64,000 nucleotides of DNA from Rubrivirga litoralis (GCF_031846415.1 NZ_JAVRHT010000021.1:5579-69578); one strand, 5' to 3'; counted from the first letter of the stretch, positions 15,806-23,800 are shown. Made by a program: numbers and translations. Notes: generated by a model from the sequence alone, not told the origin.

Positions 15806-16237
15806 ATGACCGCCCCGCCCCGCCCCCGCCTTGTCGGCATCGACTACGGCACGCGGCGCGTGGGCGTGGCCGTGGCCGACCCGCTCCGGCTGTTCGCGCG
15901 GCCGCTGGGGACGTACCGGCCGGGCGAGGCGCTGGGCGTGCTCGCCGCGCTCCACGCGAGCGAGGGCATCGAGGTCGCCGTCGTCGGGTGGCCGCTGCTC
16001 GTGGACGGCGCGGAGGGCAAGGCCGTCGACCGCGTGCGGCCGTTTATCGGGCGGCTGAAAAAGGCGGTCCCGGGCATCCGCGTCGAGGTCCAGGACGAGC
16101 ACGGGTCGTCGAAGCGGGCGCTCGCGGACCTCGTCGAGGCCGGCGTGCCACGCGGCCGCCGGCGCGGCGCGCTCGACGCGGCGGCCGCGTGCGTGATCCT
16201 GGACGACTGGCTCGCCGAGGGCGGGGAGGCCGTGTGA
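15806..16237 (+). CDS. ruvX: Putative pre-16S rRNA nuclease / Holliday-junction resolvase-like protein (RuvX/YqgF)
   Basis: 143 residues with an RNase H-like fold. The first catalytic Asp is in LVGIDYGTRRVGVAVAD; the central Glu/His region is VQDEHGSSKRAL and the last acidic pair is in ALDAAAACVILDDWL. The family matures 16S rRNA 5' ends. The start is the ATG at 15806, after the heptamer array; an upstream in-frame start would translate the array into (PSAF)n-like sequence. Confidence 0.92.
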   Translation: MTAPPRPRLVGIDYGTRRVGVAVADPLRLFARPLGTYRPGEALGVLAALHASEGIEVAVVGWPLLVDGAEGKAVDRVRPFIGRLKKAVPGIRVEVQDEHGSSKRALADLVEAGVPRGRRRGALDAAAACVILDDWLAEGGEAV

Positions 16238-16306
16238 AAGGGCGGGGCGGGGCGGCTCCCGGCCGCTCCTCGCGCGTTGTGTCCGCCACGCCCTCCGACT
16301 CCTGCT

Positions 16307-16888
16307 TTGATCCTCCCGATCTACGCCTACGGCCAGCCCGTCCTCCGCGACCGCGCGGCGCCCATCGAGGCCGACAGCCCCGAGCTCCAGACGCTCCTCG
16401 ACGACATGATCGAGACCATGCGCGGGGCGAACGGGGCGGGCCTCGCGGCGCCTCAGGTCGGGCGCGCGCTCCGCGTGTTCGTCGCCGACCTCTCGTCGTA
16501 CGCCGACGACCTCGCGCGCGACAACGGCGGCGAGGTGCCCGACTACGCCCGCGGCCCGCTCGTGCTCATCAACCCCGAGATCGTGGTCGACGAGGCGTGC
16601 GACGACGTGGACGCCGAGGAGGGGTGCCTGTCCATCCCCGACCTCCGCGAGACCGTGTGGCGGCCGGACCGGCTCCGCGTGCGGTTCCTCGACCGCCACT
16701 TCGAGCCGCAGGAGCTCGACGCCGAGGGGCCGCTCGCGCGCGTGGTCCAGCACGAGCTCGACCACCTCGACGGGGTCCTCTACCTCGACCACCTCTCGCC
16801 GCTCCGCCGGCGGCTCCTCCAGCGCCGCCTGAAGGCCATCGCCCGCGGCGACGTCGAGACCGATTACCCGCTCGCGTTCGCCGAATAA
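16307..16888 (+). CDS. def: Peptide deformylase
   Basis: 193 residues. It removes the N-formyl group from new proteins using Fe or Zn. All three motifs are present: GANGAGLAAPQVG, EEGCLSIPD (Cys ligand) and VVQHELDHLDG (two His ligands and catalytic Glu). The TTG at 16307 gives the typical start (M)ILPIYAYGQPVLR; another TTG at 16277 would add ten Pro/Arg residues. The Met-processing partner map is elsewhere, in the ribosomal operon. Confidence 0.95.
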   Translation: MILPIYAYGQPVLRDRAAPIEADSPELQTLLDDMIETMRGANGAGLAAPQVGRALRVFVADLSSYADDLARDNGGEVPDYARGPLVLINPEIVVDEACDDVDAEEGCLSIPDLRETVWRPDRLRVRFLDRHFEPQELDAEGPLARVVQHELDHLDGVLYLDHLSPLRRRLLQRRLKAIARGDVETDYPLAFAE

Positions 16889-16999
16889 CGCCGCTCCGCC
16901 CGCGCGAGGGCGGGGCGGTCAGGAAAGACCGGGGCGCCCCCGAGGCCGGACCTCCGCCCCGCCGCTCGGGGTAGGACCGCTCCACACACCTACGATCTG

Positions 17000-17236
17000 A
17001 TGGCCGATCTCTCCACCAAGAAGGACCCCCTCCACCTCCGCGACGAGCGCCCCGACTACGTCGAGGACAAGGTGGGCGAGGACAACGAGGACGGCGTGGA
17101 CTACTCCGAGGAGGTCCCGCCCCAGGTCAACGCCGGCCCGCAGGACCCCGGCTCGCTCGGCGTCGACAAGCCGACGGTCGAGCTGGACGAAGAGAAGGTG
17201 CGGCAGGCCGAGCGCGAGGGGAAGGGGTACCAGTAG
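17000..17236 (+). CDS. Small acidic protein of unknown function
   Basis: 78 residues, strongly acidic and hydrophilic, with no membrane segment or cysteine. It starts MADLSTKKDPLHLRDERPDY and ends EEKVRQAEREGKGYQ. I do not recognise a family. Coding use (regular GC3 pattern, in-frame Asp/Glu codons) looks like that of its neighbours, and it lies between def and a convergent SDR gene with a clean hairpin terminator after it. Confidence 0.7.
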   Translation: MADLSTKKDPLHLRDERPDYVEDKVGEDNEDGVDYSEEVPPQVNAGPQDPGSLGVDKPTVELDEEKVRQAEREGKGYQ

Positions 17237-17259
17237 AGTCCGGTGGCCCGTCTGCCGCC

Positions 17260-17293
17260 CACCGCCCCGCCCGCGCTCGTGGGCGGGGCGGTG
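17260..17293. terminator. Bidirectional 13-bp GC-box hairpin between convergent genes
   Basis: CACCGCCCCGCCC at 17260-17272 pairs exactly with 17281-17293 over an 8-nt loop. It lies between the stop of the small acidic gene (17236) and the stop of the minus-strand SDR gene (17315), so it can serve both. Confidence 0.6.
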
Positions 17294-17314
17294 GCGTTTC
17301 GGGGCGGGGCGGCG

Positions 17315-18130
17315 TCAGGCGCGGCGGGCGCGGAGGTGGGCGGCGGCGCGTTGGCCCCGAGCCGCGATCACGCGGTATGCCCTGACTGCGAGGCCGGGCG
17401 CGGCGTTCATCAGCTTGGCCGACGCCGCGTTGGGTAGGCACGCCTCGACGGGCCGGTCGCGGAGCACGTCCTGGAGGAGCGTCGAGACCTGCCCGGTCGT
17501 GAGCGGGGTGCCCGTCAGAAACGTCACGGCCGCCTCGTCGCGGTCGATCTGGTCGTCGAGCATCTGCGTGTCGACCACGCCCGGGCACACGGTGCTGACG
17601 GCCACGCCCCGTTCCCTCAGCTCGCACGCGATCGAGACGGAGAACCCGCGGACGGCGTGCTTTGTGGCGCCGTAGATCGCGTTGCCCGGCGTGTACGCGA
17701 TGCCGGCCAGCGACGCCATGTTGACGATGTGGCCCCACCCCTGGGACACCATCTGCTCGGCGGCCACCTTCGACCCGTAGAGCACGCCCTTCACGTTGAC
17801 GTCGACCTGGAGGTCGATCTGGCGGTCGTCGATCTCCCAGATCCATCCCGGCGTGAGGACGCCGGCGATGTTGCAGACGGCGTCGATCCGACCGTGCTCC
17901 TCGACCACCCCGCCCACGACGTCGCGCCACGCGGCGAGACTAGACACGTCGAGCCGCCGGAGTTGGGCGGGCGTGTCGCCGAAGGCGGCCTCCAGCCCGT
18001 CCAGGTCGAGGTCGCACAGGACGAGGCGGCGGTCGCCTTCGGCGAGCAGGTCGCGGGCGAACTGGCGGGCGATCCCGTTCGCGGCGCCCGTAATGAGCGT
18101 GACGGCGGGGCCGTGGGGGCGGGGCGGCAT
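17315..18130 (-). CDS. Short-chain dehydrogenase/reductase
   Basis: 271 residues. The NAD(P)-binding motif is VTLITGAANGIARQFA near the N-terminus, VCNIAGVLTPGW corresponds to the NNAG element, and the catalytic Tyr-Lys pair is in AIYGATKHAVRGF. The acidic residue after beta-2 (CDLDLDG) suggests NAD preference, as an inference. The substrate is unknown. The start is the ATG at 18130; a TATTCTGG box lies 24 nt upstream. Confidence 0.9.
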   Translation of the reverse strand: MPPRPHGPAVTLITGAANGIARQFARDLLAEGDRRLVLCDLDLDGLEAAFGDTPAQLRRLDVSSLAAWRDVVGGVVEEHGRIDAVCNIAGVLTPGWIWEIDDRQIDLQVDVNVKGVLYGSKVAAEQMVSQGWGHIVNMASLAGIAYTPGNAIYGATKHAVRGFSVSIACELRERGVAVSTVCPGVVDTQMLDDQIDRDEAAVTFLTGTPLTTGQVSTLLQDVLRDRPVEACLPNAASAKLMNAAPGLAVRAYRVIAARGQRAAAHLRARRA

Positions 18131-18153
18131 GGGCAGCGGGGGCGGGTGATCGT

Positions 18154-18161
18154 CCAGAATA
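18154..18161 (-). promoter_or_regulatory. TATTCTGG box with adjacent GC-box, upstream of the SDR gene
   Basis: On the minus strand the order is CCACCCCGCCC (18172-18162), then TATTCTGG directly adjoining, then 23 nt to the ATG. It resembles the composite seen on the plus strand, but with the GC-box inverted. Confidence 0.4.
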
Positions 18162-18311
18162 GGGCGGGGTGGAGGACCGGGAATGCCCGCCCCGCCCGGG
18201 AGCTTCACGCGGCCGCGCGGGCGGGGCGGGAGCCGTTTCCGCCCGCGCGCGTGTCCGTACGATGTGCCGCCCCGCCCCCGTCGAGGGCGCCTCCACCCCG
18301 CCCTCCCCATT

Positions 18312-19136
18312 ATGCCCGCTTGGGCCGCCGCCCTGCTCTCCGTCTTCGGCCTGTCACTCGTGTCGCTGGCCGGCGCGCTCACGCTGTCGCTGAAAAAAGG
18401 GCGCCTGGAGCGGGTCATCTTCCTGCTCGTCTCGTTCGCCGTCGGCGCCATGCTGGGCGGGGCGCTCCTCCACCTCATCCCCGAGTCGTACGAGGCGTTC
18501 GGCGGCGGACCCGAGACCGGCCTGCTCGTGCTGGCGGGCGTGCTGTCCTTTTTCGTCCTCGAGAAGTTCCTGCACTGGCGCCACCAACACGGGGCGCCCG
18601 AGGCCATCGCCGGGGCCACGGGCCACGCGCACCACCCCGCCCACGGGGCGCCGGGCGGGGCGGCCGGCAGTGCGGAGGGCGGGGCGGCCCCGTTCGCGCT
18701 CGTCGCGCTGGCGGGGAGCGTGGCGCACAACCTGATCGACGGGGCGGTCGTGGCCGCGGCCTACCTCGTCTCGATCCCCACAGGCGTGGTCACGACGCTG
18801 GCCGTGATGCTCCACGAGATCCCGCAGGAGATCGGCAACTTCGGCGTGCTCGTCTACGGCGGCTACGCGCCGCGGAAGGCGCTCCTGTACAACTTCGCCG
18901 CCGGCCTCGTCGGGCTCGTCGGCGCGGGCCTCGTGCTCCTGCTCGGCTCGCGCGTCGACGGCCTGGCCGACGGGCTCCTGCCGGTCACGGCCGGCGCGTT
19001 CCTCTACATCGCCGGCAGCGACCTCATCCCCGAGCTCAACCGCCGCCACAGCTACCCGGCGTCGAAGGCGGTCGGCCAGCTCGTGATGATGGTGCTCGGC
19101 ATCGCGCTGATGGCGCTGCCGCTGGTGTGGGAATGA
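18312..19136 (+). CDS. ZIP-family metal transporter
   Basis: 274 residues with about eight membrane segments. The conserved metal-site motifs are SVAHNLIDG in TM4 and LHEIPQEIG in TM5. A His-rich cytosolic loop (WRHQHG, GHAHHPAHG) lies between TM3 and TM4, with a Gly/Ala stretch encoded by the GC 11-mer. It probably imports zinc or related divalent cations. The ATG at 18312 follows a GC-rich leader; an upstream in-frame start would add 43 non-hydrophobic residues. Confidence 0.92.
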   Translation: MPAWAAALLSVFGLSLVSLAGALTLSLKKGRLERVIFLLVSFAVGAMLGGALLHLIPESYEAFGGGPETGLLVLAGVLSFFVLEKFLHWRHQHGAPEAIAGATGHAHHPAHGAPGGAAGSAEGGAAPFALVALAGSVAHNLIDGAVVAAAYLVSIPTGVVTTLAVMLHEIPQEIGNFGVLVYGGYAPRKALLYNFAAGLVGLVGAGLVLLLGSRVDGLADGLLPVTAGAFLYIAGSDLIPELNRRHSYPASKAVGQLVMMVLGIALMALPLVWE

Positions 19137-19140
19137 GCGG

Positions 19141-19357
19141 AGGGGGCAGGTAGAGCGAGAGAGCGGGAAGAGAGAGCGGGAAGAGAGAGCGCGGGAAGAG
19201 CAGGTCGGGTGCCCGCCCGCCCCGCTCGCGTGCGAGGGCGGGGCGGGAGCCGTGCGTGGAGGAGCAGAAAGCCTTGACCCGCCTCGCCCCCGTCAACAGG
19301 TTGCTCTACCTGCTCTACCTGCTCTACCTGCTCTACCTGCTCTACCTGCTCTACCTG
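19141..19357. repeat. Facing repeat arms ending in (CTCTACCTG)x6
   Basis: After the ZIP stop there is GCAGGTAGAG (19147-19156), then a GAGCGGGAAGAGA direct repeat. At the other end are six exact copies of the nonamer CTCTACCTG (19304-19357). GCAGGTAGAG is the complement of CTCTACCTGC. The stop codon of the epimerase gene (19351-19353, TAG on the minus strand) lies within the last nonamer. Confidence 0.85.
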
Positions 19358-20325
19358 CTCGCCTCCGCGATCCTCGCCGCCGTCTCGGCAAATGGGCGGA
19401 ACGTCACACCGAGCTCCCGCACCGCCTTGCCGTTCGCGTAGCGGTGCGTCTCTGCCGCCGTCCGCGCGGTCGCCTGCGTCAGCGGCGGCTCGCTCCGCGT
19501 GACCGCCCCGCCCAGGCTGCCGAGCGCGCCGGCGAGGCGGAGCAGGGCGGGGGGGACCGTCGCCCGGGGCGGGGCGGCGCCGAGGGCCGCGGCGAGCGTG
19601 CCCAGGATCGCCGTCCAGCTCAGGTTCTCCGACGCCAGCACGTAGCGCTCGCCGGTCCCGCCCCGCTCGGCCGCCGCGCGGAGGCCCGCGACGACGTCGG
19701 CCACGTCCACGACGGCCGTGCCGCCGGGCGGGGCGAGCGGGAGGCGGCCGGCGGCGACGCGCGCGACGAGCCGGCCGGTGCCCTCGTCCGGCCGCGCGCC
19801 CGGGCCGAACACGAGGGCGGGGTTGATGGTCGTGGCGTCGAGCCCCTCGGCCACGGCGCGCAGCACCTCCAGCTCGGCGTCCCGCTTGCTGGCCGCGTAG
19901 GCCGTGTTCTGGCGCGAGGGCGTCCACACGGCGGTCTCGTCGATGGCCCCGCCCGCGTGCTCCGGCCGCCCCAGCGCCGCGATGCTCGACGTGTGGACGA
20001 GCCGGCCCACGCCGGCGTCGAGCGCGGCGTCGACGACGTGCGCCGTGCCGCGGACGTTGACCGCGCGGAGCGCCCGCCGCGCGGCCGGGCCGAAGGCGAC
20101 GACGGCCGCCACGTGGTACACGAGGTCCACGCCGTCCATCGCGTCGCGGACCGAGGCCGGGTCGGTCACGTCGCCCAGCGCGTGCTGCACCTCGCGGGCC
20201 GCCCCGCCCAGCAGGTCGAGCCGCGACGTGGGCCGCCGGAGCACGCGGACCGCCGCCCCGCCCGCGACGAGCGCGCGCACGAGCGCCGACCCCACGAACC
20301 CGGTCGCGCCGGTGACCAGGATCAC
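19351..20325 (-). CDS. NAD-dependent epimerase/dehydratase, dihydroflavonol-reductase-like
   Basis: 324 residues of extended SDR type. The N-terminus is VILVTGATGFVGSALVRALV with the TGxxGxxG motif; the catalytic Tyr and Lys are in NTAYAASKRDAELEV. The GTG start at 20325 overlaps the birA stop (GTGA), so translation is coupled. The C-terminus ends at a TAG supplied by the nonamer array, so changes in array sequence could alter the end of the protein. The substrate is unknown; relatives include NDP-sugar and 3-beta-hydroxysteroid dehydrogenases. Confidence 0.88.
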   Translation of the reverse strand: MILVTGATGFVGSALVRALVAGGAAVRVLRRPTSRLDLLGGAAREVQHALGDVTDPASVRDAMDGVDLVYHVAAVVAFGPAARRALRAVNVRGTAHVVDAALDAGVGRLVHTSSIAALGRPEHAGGAIDETAVWTPSRQNTAYAASKRDAELEVLRAVAEGLDATTINPALVFGPGARPDEGTGRLVARVAAGRLPLAPPGGTAVVDVADVVAGLRAAAERGGTGERYVLASENLSWTAILGTLAAALGAAPPRATVPPALLRLAGALGSLGGAVTRSEPPLTQATARTAAETHRYANGKAVRELGVTFRPFAETAARIAEASR

Positions 20326-21074
20326 GATGGGACGGCGAGCGTGACCTCGCCGGCGTGGAGGGCGACCTCGCCGGCGCCGGTCGCGAGCCGGAGCGCGCCC
20401 GTCGGCGCGAGGCCGACGACGCGGCCTTCGACCGGCGGCCGGTCCGTCCCCGGAAACCCCACGGCGACGGTTTCGCCGCGCTGTTCGAGACGCCCCTCGA
20501 TGTCCGCGACGAGCCGGGCGGGGCGGCCCTCGGCGTCGGCCAGGCGCGCTTCGAGGCGGCGGAGGAACGGGTCGAGCGGGGCGAGGCGCTCGACGGGCCG
20601 CCCGGTCACGAGGCGGACCGACGTGGCGCGGTCGGCGAGCGCGTCGGGGAACGCCGCCTGCTCGACGTTGAGCCCGGCGCCCAGCACGACGGTCGGCCGC
20701 CGCCCCGCCCATGTCGCCTCGGCGAGCACACCGGCCAGCTTCCGCCCGCCCACGCGGACGTCGTTCGGCCACTTGAGCTGGGCGCCCACGCCGAACGCGT
20801 CGAGCGCCTCGGCGAGCGCGAGCCCAGCCGCGAGCGCGACGAGCCCGAGCCGCTCGGCGTCGAGGGCGGGGCGGAGCACGAGCGACAGCATGAGGCTCTG
20901 GCCCGGCGCGTCGGCCCAAGTCCGCCCCCAGCGGCCCCGCCCCGCCCGCTGGTGCGCGGCCGTGACGAGCGCGCCGTGCGGGGCGCCGGCCTCGGCCCAC
21001 GCCGCCGCCTCGGTCATCGTCGAGCCGACGGCGTCGAGGTGGCGGGCGGGGTGGCCGAGTGGGCGGACGGGCAT
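20322..21074 (-). CDS. birA: Biotin--[acetyl-CoA-carboxylase] ligase
   Basis: 250 residues, the single-domain form without the N-terminal DNA-binding helix-turn-helix, so not a repressor. The catalytic loop is QRAGRGRWGRTWADAPGQSL and the biotin-binding segment is LKWPNDVRVGGRKLAGVLAE. It attaches biotin to carboxylase carrier proteins. It overlaps the epimerase by 4 nt. A TACCTTCC box lies only 3 nt before the ATG (21078-21085 on the minus strand), which would give a nearly leaderless transcript if it is the promoter. Confidence 0.93.
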   Translation of the reverse strand: MPVRPLGHPARHLDAVGSTMTEAAAWAEAGAPHGALVTAAHQRAGRGRWGRTWADAPGQSLMLSLVLRPALDAERLGLVALAAGLALAEALDAFGVGAQLKWPNDVRVGGRKLAGVLAEATWAGRRPTVVLGAGLNVEQAAFPDALADRATSVRLVTGRPVERLAPLDPFLRRLEARLADAEGRPARLVADIEGRLEQRGETVAVGFPGTDRPPVEGRVVGLAPTGALRLATGAGEVALHAGEVTLAVPS

Positions 21075-21164
21075 GGCGGAAGGTAGGAGGGATGCGGGAC
21101 GGAGGGATAGAGGGATAGGGCGCACGCGGGGCGGGGTGGCGTCAGATTCGCCCCGCCCGTGGGG

Positions 21165-21188
21165 CGTAGGGGCGACCGGCGGTCGCCC
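21165..21188 (-). repeat. Dispersed stem-loop, class A (inverted copy)
   Basis: The complement of the copies at 15627 and 27694: CGTAGGGGCGACC, then GGC, then GGTCGCCC. Confidence 0.7.
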
Positions 21189-21249
21189 GCGCCGGCAACC
21201 GCCGGTGGGCGGGGCGGCCCCCGACCACCCCGCCCGACGGCGGGCACCC

Positions 21250-21273
21250 GTAGGGACACGGCGTGCCGTGTCC
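21250..21273 (+). repeat. Dispersed stem-loop, class B
   Basis: GTAGG followed by arms GGACACGGC and GCCGTGTCC with a 2-nt loop. The flank GGCACCCGTAG is shared exactly with the copy at 63848. Confidence 0.7.
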
Positions 21274-21324
21274 GGGGCGGGCGGGGAGACCTGGGATGGC
21301 GCCGACACCGTCCCGAGGCGACGG

Positions 21325-21359
21325 CAGTCCCCCTCCTGGCCAGGAGGGGATAGGGGTGG
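21325..21359 (+). repeat. Dispersed element, class C
   Basis: Contains a perfect 20-bp palindrome at 21330-21349 (arms CCCCTCCTGG and CCAGGAGGGG) followed by ATAGGGGTGG. The 25 nt leading into it are identical to those at 46165. Confidence 0.65.
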
Positions 21360-21420
21360 TGGTCGGGCGAGCACGGCGGCCTGGACGAGCACCGCCCCGC
21401 CCGGCGGCCTGCGCTGGTCG

Positions 21421-21440
21421 GGACGCGACGTACCGCGTCC
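21421..21440 (+). repeat. Dispersed stem-loop, class B variant
   Basis: Arms GGACGCG and CGCGTCC with a 6-nt loop ACGTAC, followed by GGGGCAGGCGG, the same trailing sequence as other class B copies. Confidence 0.55.
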
Positions 21441-21517
21441 GGGGCAGGCGGACCCAAAGGGCGGGGCGGTCTGAGGAGCTTGCCCCGCTGGACGGCGCCC
21501 CCTCCATCCCGCATTCC

Positions 21518-22228
21518 TCACCGCCCCGCCCGCACCGTCCACGCGGTCCGCAGGCGGACGGGCTCGGCGAGCGGGACGTCCGTCCGCGTGTCGGTCTCGA
21601 CCTCGCGCGGGAGCCACGCGCCGCCCCGCCCCGGCGCGAGCGCGACGCGCACCCGGCTCGCCTCGGTGTAGACCACCGAGTCCGCCCGGCGCTCGACCTC
21701 GACGACGACCGGCCGGGCCGTCTGCGGGTCGACGGCCGCACGCACGCGGCGGACCGCCTGCTCGGCCGTCGTGTCGATGAGCACGGCCTCGACCAGCCGG
21801 AGCGCCCGCCCCGCCACGACCGTGTCGCCCACGACCGCGCGCCGGTACTGCTCGCGCGAGGCCGGGTCGACGAACGCGGGCTCGGAGGGGAGCGCCGAGC
21901 CGATCGGGTCGCGGAGGCGGGGCGGGTCGTCTGACGGCTCGGCCAGCGTGCCCGTGCCCCGCCGCTCCTCGACGCGGACCGCGCCCCCGGCAGACCGAAC
22001 CGTAAGGGCCGCCTCGCCCACGGCCGCCCCGCCCGCGTCCCGCTGCGTCACGTCGAGGTCGGCCACGTAGCCGGCGGAGTCGAGCCGGGCGAAGGCGCCG
22101 GCGAGGGCGTCCTGGGTCACGTTCGCGAGCAAACGGTCGGCCTCCGACGGCGCCGCCGCTGGGGGCGCGTCGGCCGCGCAGCCGCCCACGGCGCTGAGGA
22201 GGACGAAGGCGGCGAAGCGGGCGAACAA
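21518..22228 (-). CDS. Putative lipoprotein of unknown function
   Basis: 236 residues from a TTG start at 22228 giving (M)FARFAAFVLLSAVGGC, a lipoprotein signal with lipobox AVGGC. The mature part (VTQDALAGAFARLDSAGYVA, then beta-rich sequence) resembles periplasmic lipid- or sigma-regulator-binding folds of the LolA/MucB kind in pattern, but I cannot assign it. No ATG is available in frame near the signal peptide. It is divergent from suhB. Confidence 0.75.
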   Translation of the reverse strand: MFARFAAFVLLSAVGGCAADAPPAAAPSEADRLLANVTQDALAGAFARLDSAGYVADLDVTQRDAGGAAVGEAALTVRSAGGAVRVEERRGTGTLAEPSDDPPRLRDPIGSALPSEPAFVDPASREQYRRAVVGDTVVAGRALRLVEAVLIDTTAEQAVRRVRAAVDPQTARPVVVEVERRADSVVYTEASRVRVALAPGRGGAWLPREVETDTRTDVPLAEPVRLRTAWTVRAGR

Positions 22229-22328
22229 AGCAGGCGGACTCGAATGGGCGGGGTGGGGGCGCTCGTCAGAACCCGCCCCGCCCCGCCGGGTTGCAGCGGC
22301 CCCCGACCGCCCCGCCCCTCCCGCACGC

Positions 22329-23162
22329 ATGTCCCTCGACCGAGAGCGCTCCGTCGCCGAAGCCGCCGCCCACGCCGCCGCAGACTTTATCCGCGAACAC
22401 GCCGGCGGGCTCGACGCCTCCGACGTCCGCTCGAAGGGGACGCACGACTTGGTCACGTTCGTCGACGAGGGCGCGCAGCGGATCGTGCTCGACGCGCTCC
22501 GCGAGGCGTTCCCGGACGACACGTTGCTGGGCGAGGAGGGCGCGTCGGAGGTCCAGGCGCGCCTAGCTGAGCCCCGCGTGTGGATCGTCGACCCGCTCGA
22601 CGGGACCACCAACTTTACGCGCGGCGTCCCGCCGTACGCCGTCTCGATCGGGCTCCGCGAGGGCGGGGCGGCGGCCGTCGGCGTGGTCGTCGACGTGATG
22701 TCCGGCGAAACGTTTTCGGCCGTGCGCGGCGGCGGCTGCACCGTCGACGGCCGCCCCACCCGCGTGGCCGAGGCGGAGCGGCTGGACGAGTCGCTGATCT
22801 CGACGGGCTTCCCGTTTCGCGACTACCGCTACGTGGCGGCCTACCTCGAAACGTTCGAGGCCGCGATCCGCGGGACGCGCGGGGTCCGCCGCCACGGGTC
22901 GGCGGCGGTCGACCTGGCGTGGGTGGCGGCGGGGCGGTTCGACGGCTTTTTCGAGGCCGGGCTCGCGCCGTGGGACGTGGCCGCCGGCGTCGCGCTCGTC
23001 GAGGCCGCCGGCGGGCGCGTGGCCGGTCTGTGGCCCGGCGCCGACCCCGTCGCCACGGGCGGCCTCGTGGCCGCGGCGCCCGGCGTGTTCGACGCGCTCG
23101 CCGAGGTCGCCGCCCCGCTCGGGCGGGCGTACCGCGGGGTGGTGGAGGGCGACGCGCTTTAG
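22329..23162 (+). CDS. suhB: Inositol-1-monophosphatase family protein
   Basis: 277 residues. The Mg-binding motifs are complete: GEEG (about residue 73), WIVDPLDGTTNF (about 85-96) and APWDVAAGVALVEAAGG (about 216). It hydrolyses inositol phosphates or related sugar phosphates; the exact substrate cannot be told from sequence. The start MSLDRERSVAEAAA fits family length. Confidence 0.93.
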   Translation: MSLDRERSVAEAAAHAAADFIREHAGGLDASDVRSKGTHDLVTFVDEGAQRIVLDALREAFPDDTLLGEEGASEVQARLAEPRVWIVDPLDGTTNFTRGVPPYAVSIGLREGGAAAVGVVVDVMSGETFSAVRGGGCTVDGRPTRVAEAERLDESLISTGFPFRDYRYVAAYLETFEAAIRGTRGVRRHGSAAVDLAWVAAGRFDGFFEAGLAPWDVAAGVALVEAAGGRVAGLWPGADPVATGGLVAAAPGVFDALAEVAAPLGRAYRGVVEGDAL

Positions 23163-23208
23163 CCGCCCCGCCCGAGCGGCGATACTCGGTGGCCCCACGC
23201 CCCGCCTC

Positions 23209-23586
23209 ATGCCCCGCCCCCGCGTCCTCGTCGCCGACGACGTCCCCGAAAACCGGACGCTCTTCTCGATCTACCTGCGCAAGGAGTACGACGTGGTCGC
23301 GGTCGCGACGGCCGAGGAGGCGCTCGCCGAGATCGAGGGCGGGGCGGTCGACGTGGCGCTCCTCGACCTCAACTACCAGGGCGGCATGACGGGCATCGAA
23401 CTGGTCGCGCGCCTCCGCGCGGGCGGGGCGACGGCCGCCGTGCCGGCCCTCGCGCTGACGGCCCACGCCTCGCCGTCCGACCGCGCGCGGTGCCTCGCGG
23501 CCGGGTTCGACGCCTATCTCTCGAAGCCGGTCCTGCGCGTCCCGATGCTCGAAGCCGTCCGCGACCTGCTGGGCGGGGCGGCGTAG
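23209..23586 (+). CDS. Single-domain response regulator
   Basis: 125 residues, a receiver domain only. It has the acidic pair Asp10-Asp11 (VLVADDVPENR), phosphoacceptor Asp53 (VALLDLNYQGG), the Thr switch (ALTAHAS) and the conserved Lys (YLSKPV). It has no output domain, so it must act by protein contact or be part of a phosphorelay. There is no histidine kinase gene adjacent. Confidence 0.93.
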   Translation: MPRPRVLVADDVPENRTLFSIYLRKEYDVVAVATAEEALAEIEGGAVDVALLDLNYQGGMTGIELVARLRAGGATAAVPALALTAHASPSDRARCLAAGFDAYLSKPVLRVPMLEAVRDLLGGAA

Positions 23587-23638
23587 GGGGCAGGGGAGAG
23601 GAGGAGGAGGACACGTGCCGCGCCTCCCGCCTCTTCTC

Positions 23639-23800
23639 AGAGACTGTTTGGTAGGAGTCTCCCTCCCCCACCGGGGGAGGGCCGGGGTGGGGGACAGACA
23701 TGGGAGGCCAGGGCGAGGGCGGGGCCGCCGGCCGAGGTCCCCCTCCCAGCCTCCCCCCGCTGGGGGGAGGAGACGGAACGTTGGATACCAGATAGTCTCT
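23639..23800. repeat. 162-bp element bounded by imperfect 15-bp inverted repeats
   Basis: The left end AGAGACTGTTTGGTA (23639-23653) and right end TACCAGATAGTCTCT (23786-23800) are complementary at 13 of 15 positions. Inside are two facing hairpin blocks: CCTCCCCCACCGGGGGAGG with trailing CCGGGGTGGGGG, and CCTCCCCCCGCTGGGGGGAGG. It encodes no protein. It resembles class C elements and could be a small non-autonomous (MITE-like) repeat. Confidence 0.6.

Larger units (their letters stand above)
21075..21517. other. Repeat-rich non-coding region (443 nt)
   Basis: No gene is supported. It contains, in order, GGGA-type repeats (21084-21118), a class A stem-loop (21165-21188), class B stem-loops (21250-21273 and 21421-21440), a class C element (21325-21359), and many copies of the GC 11-mer. 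It separates the birA promoter side from the stop of the next minus-strand gene. Confidence 0.7.

Noticed and set aside
19256..19441. Plus-strand open frame giving (Leu-Leu-Tyr)n from the nonamer array
   Set aside because: It is a product of the CTCTACCTG repeat, covers the end of the epimerase gene on the other strand, and has no start context or family pattern.
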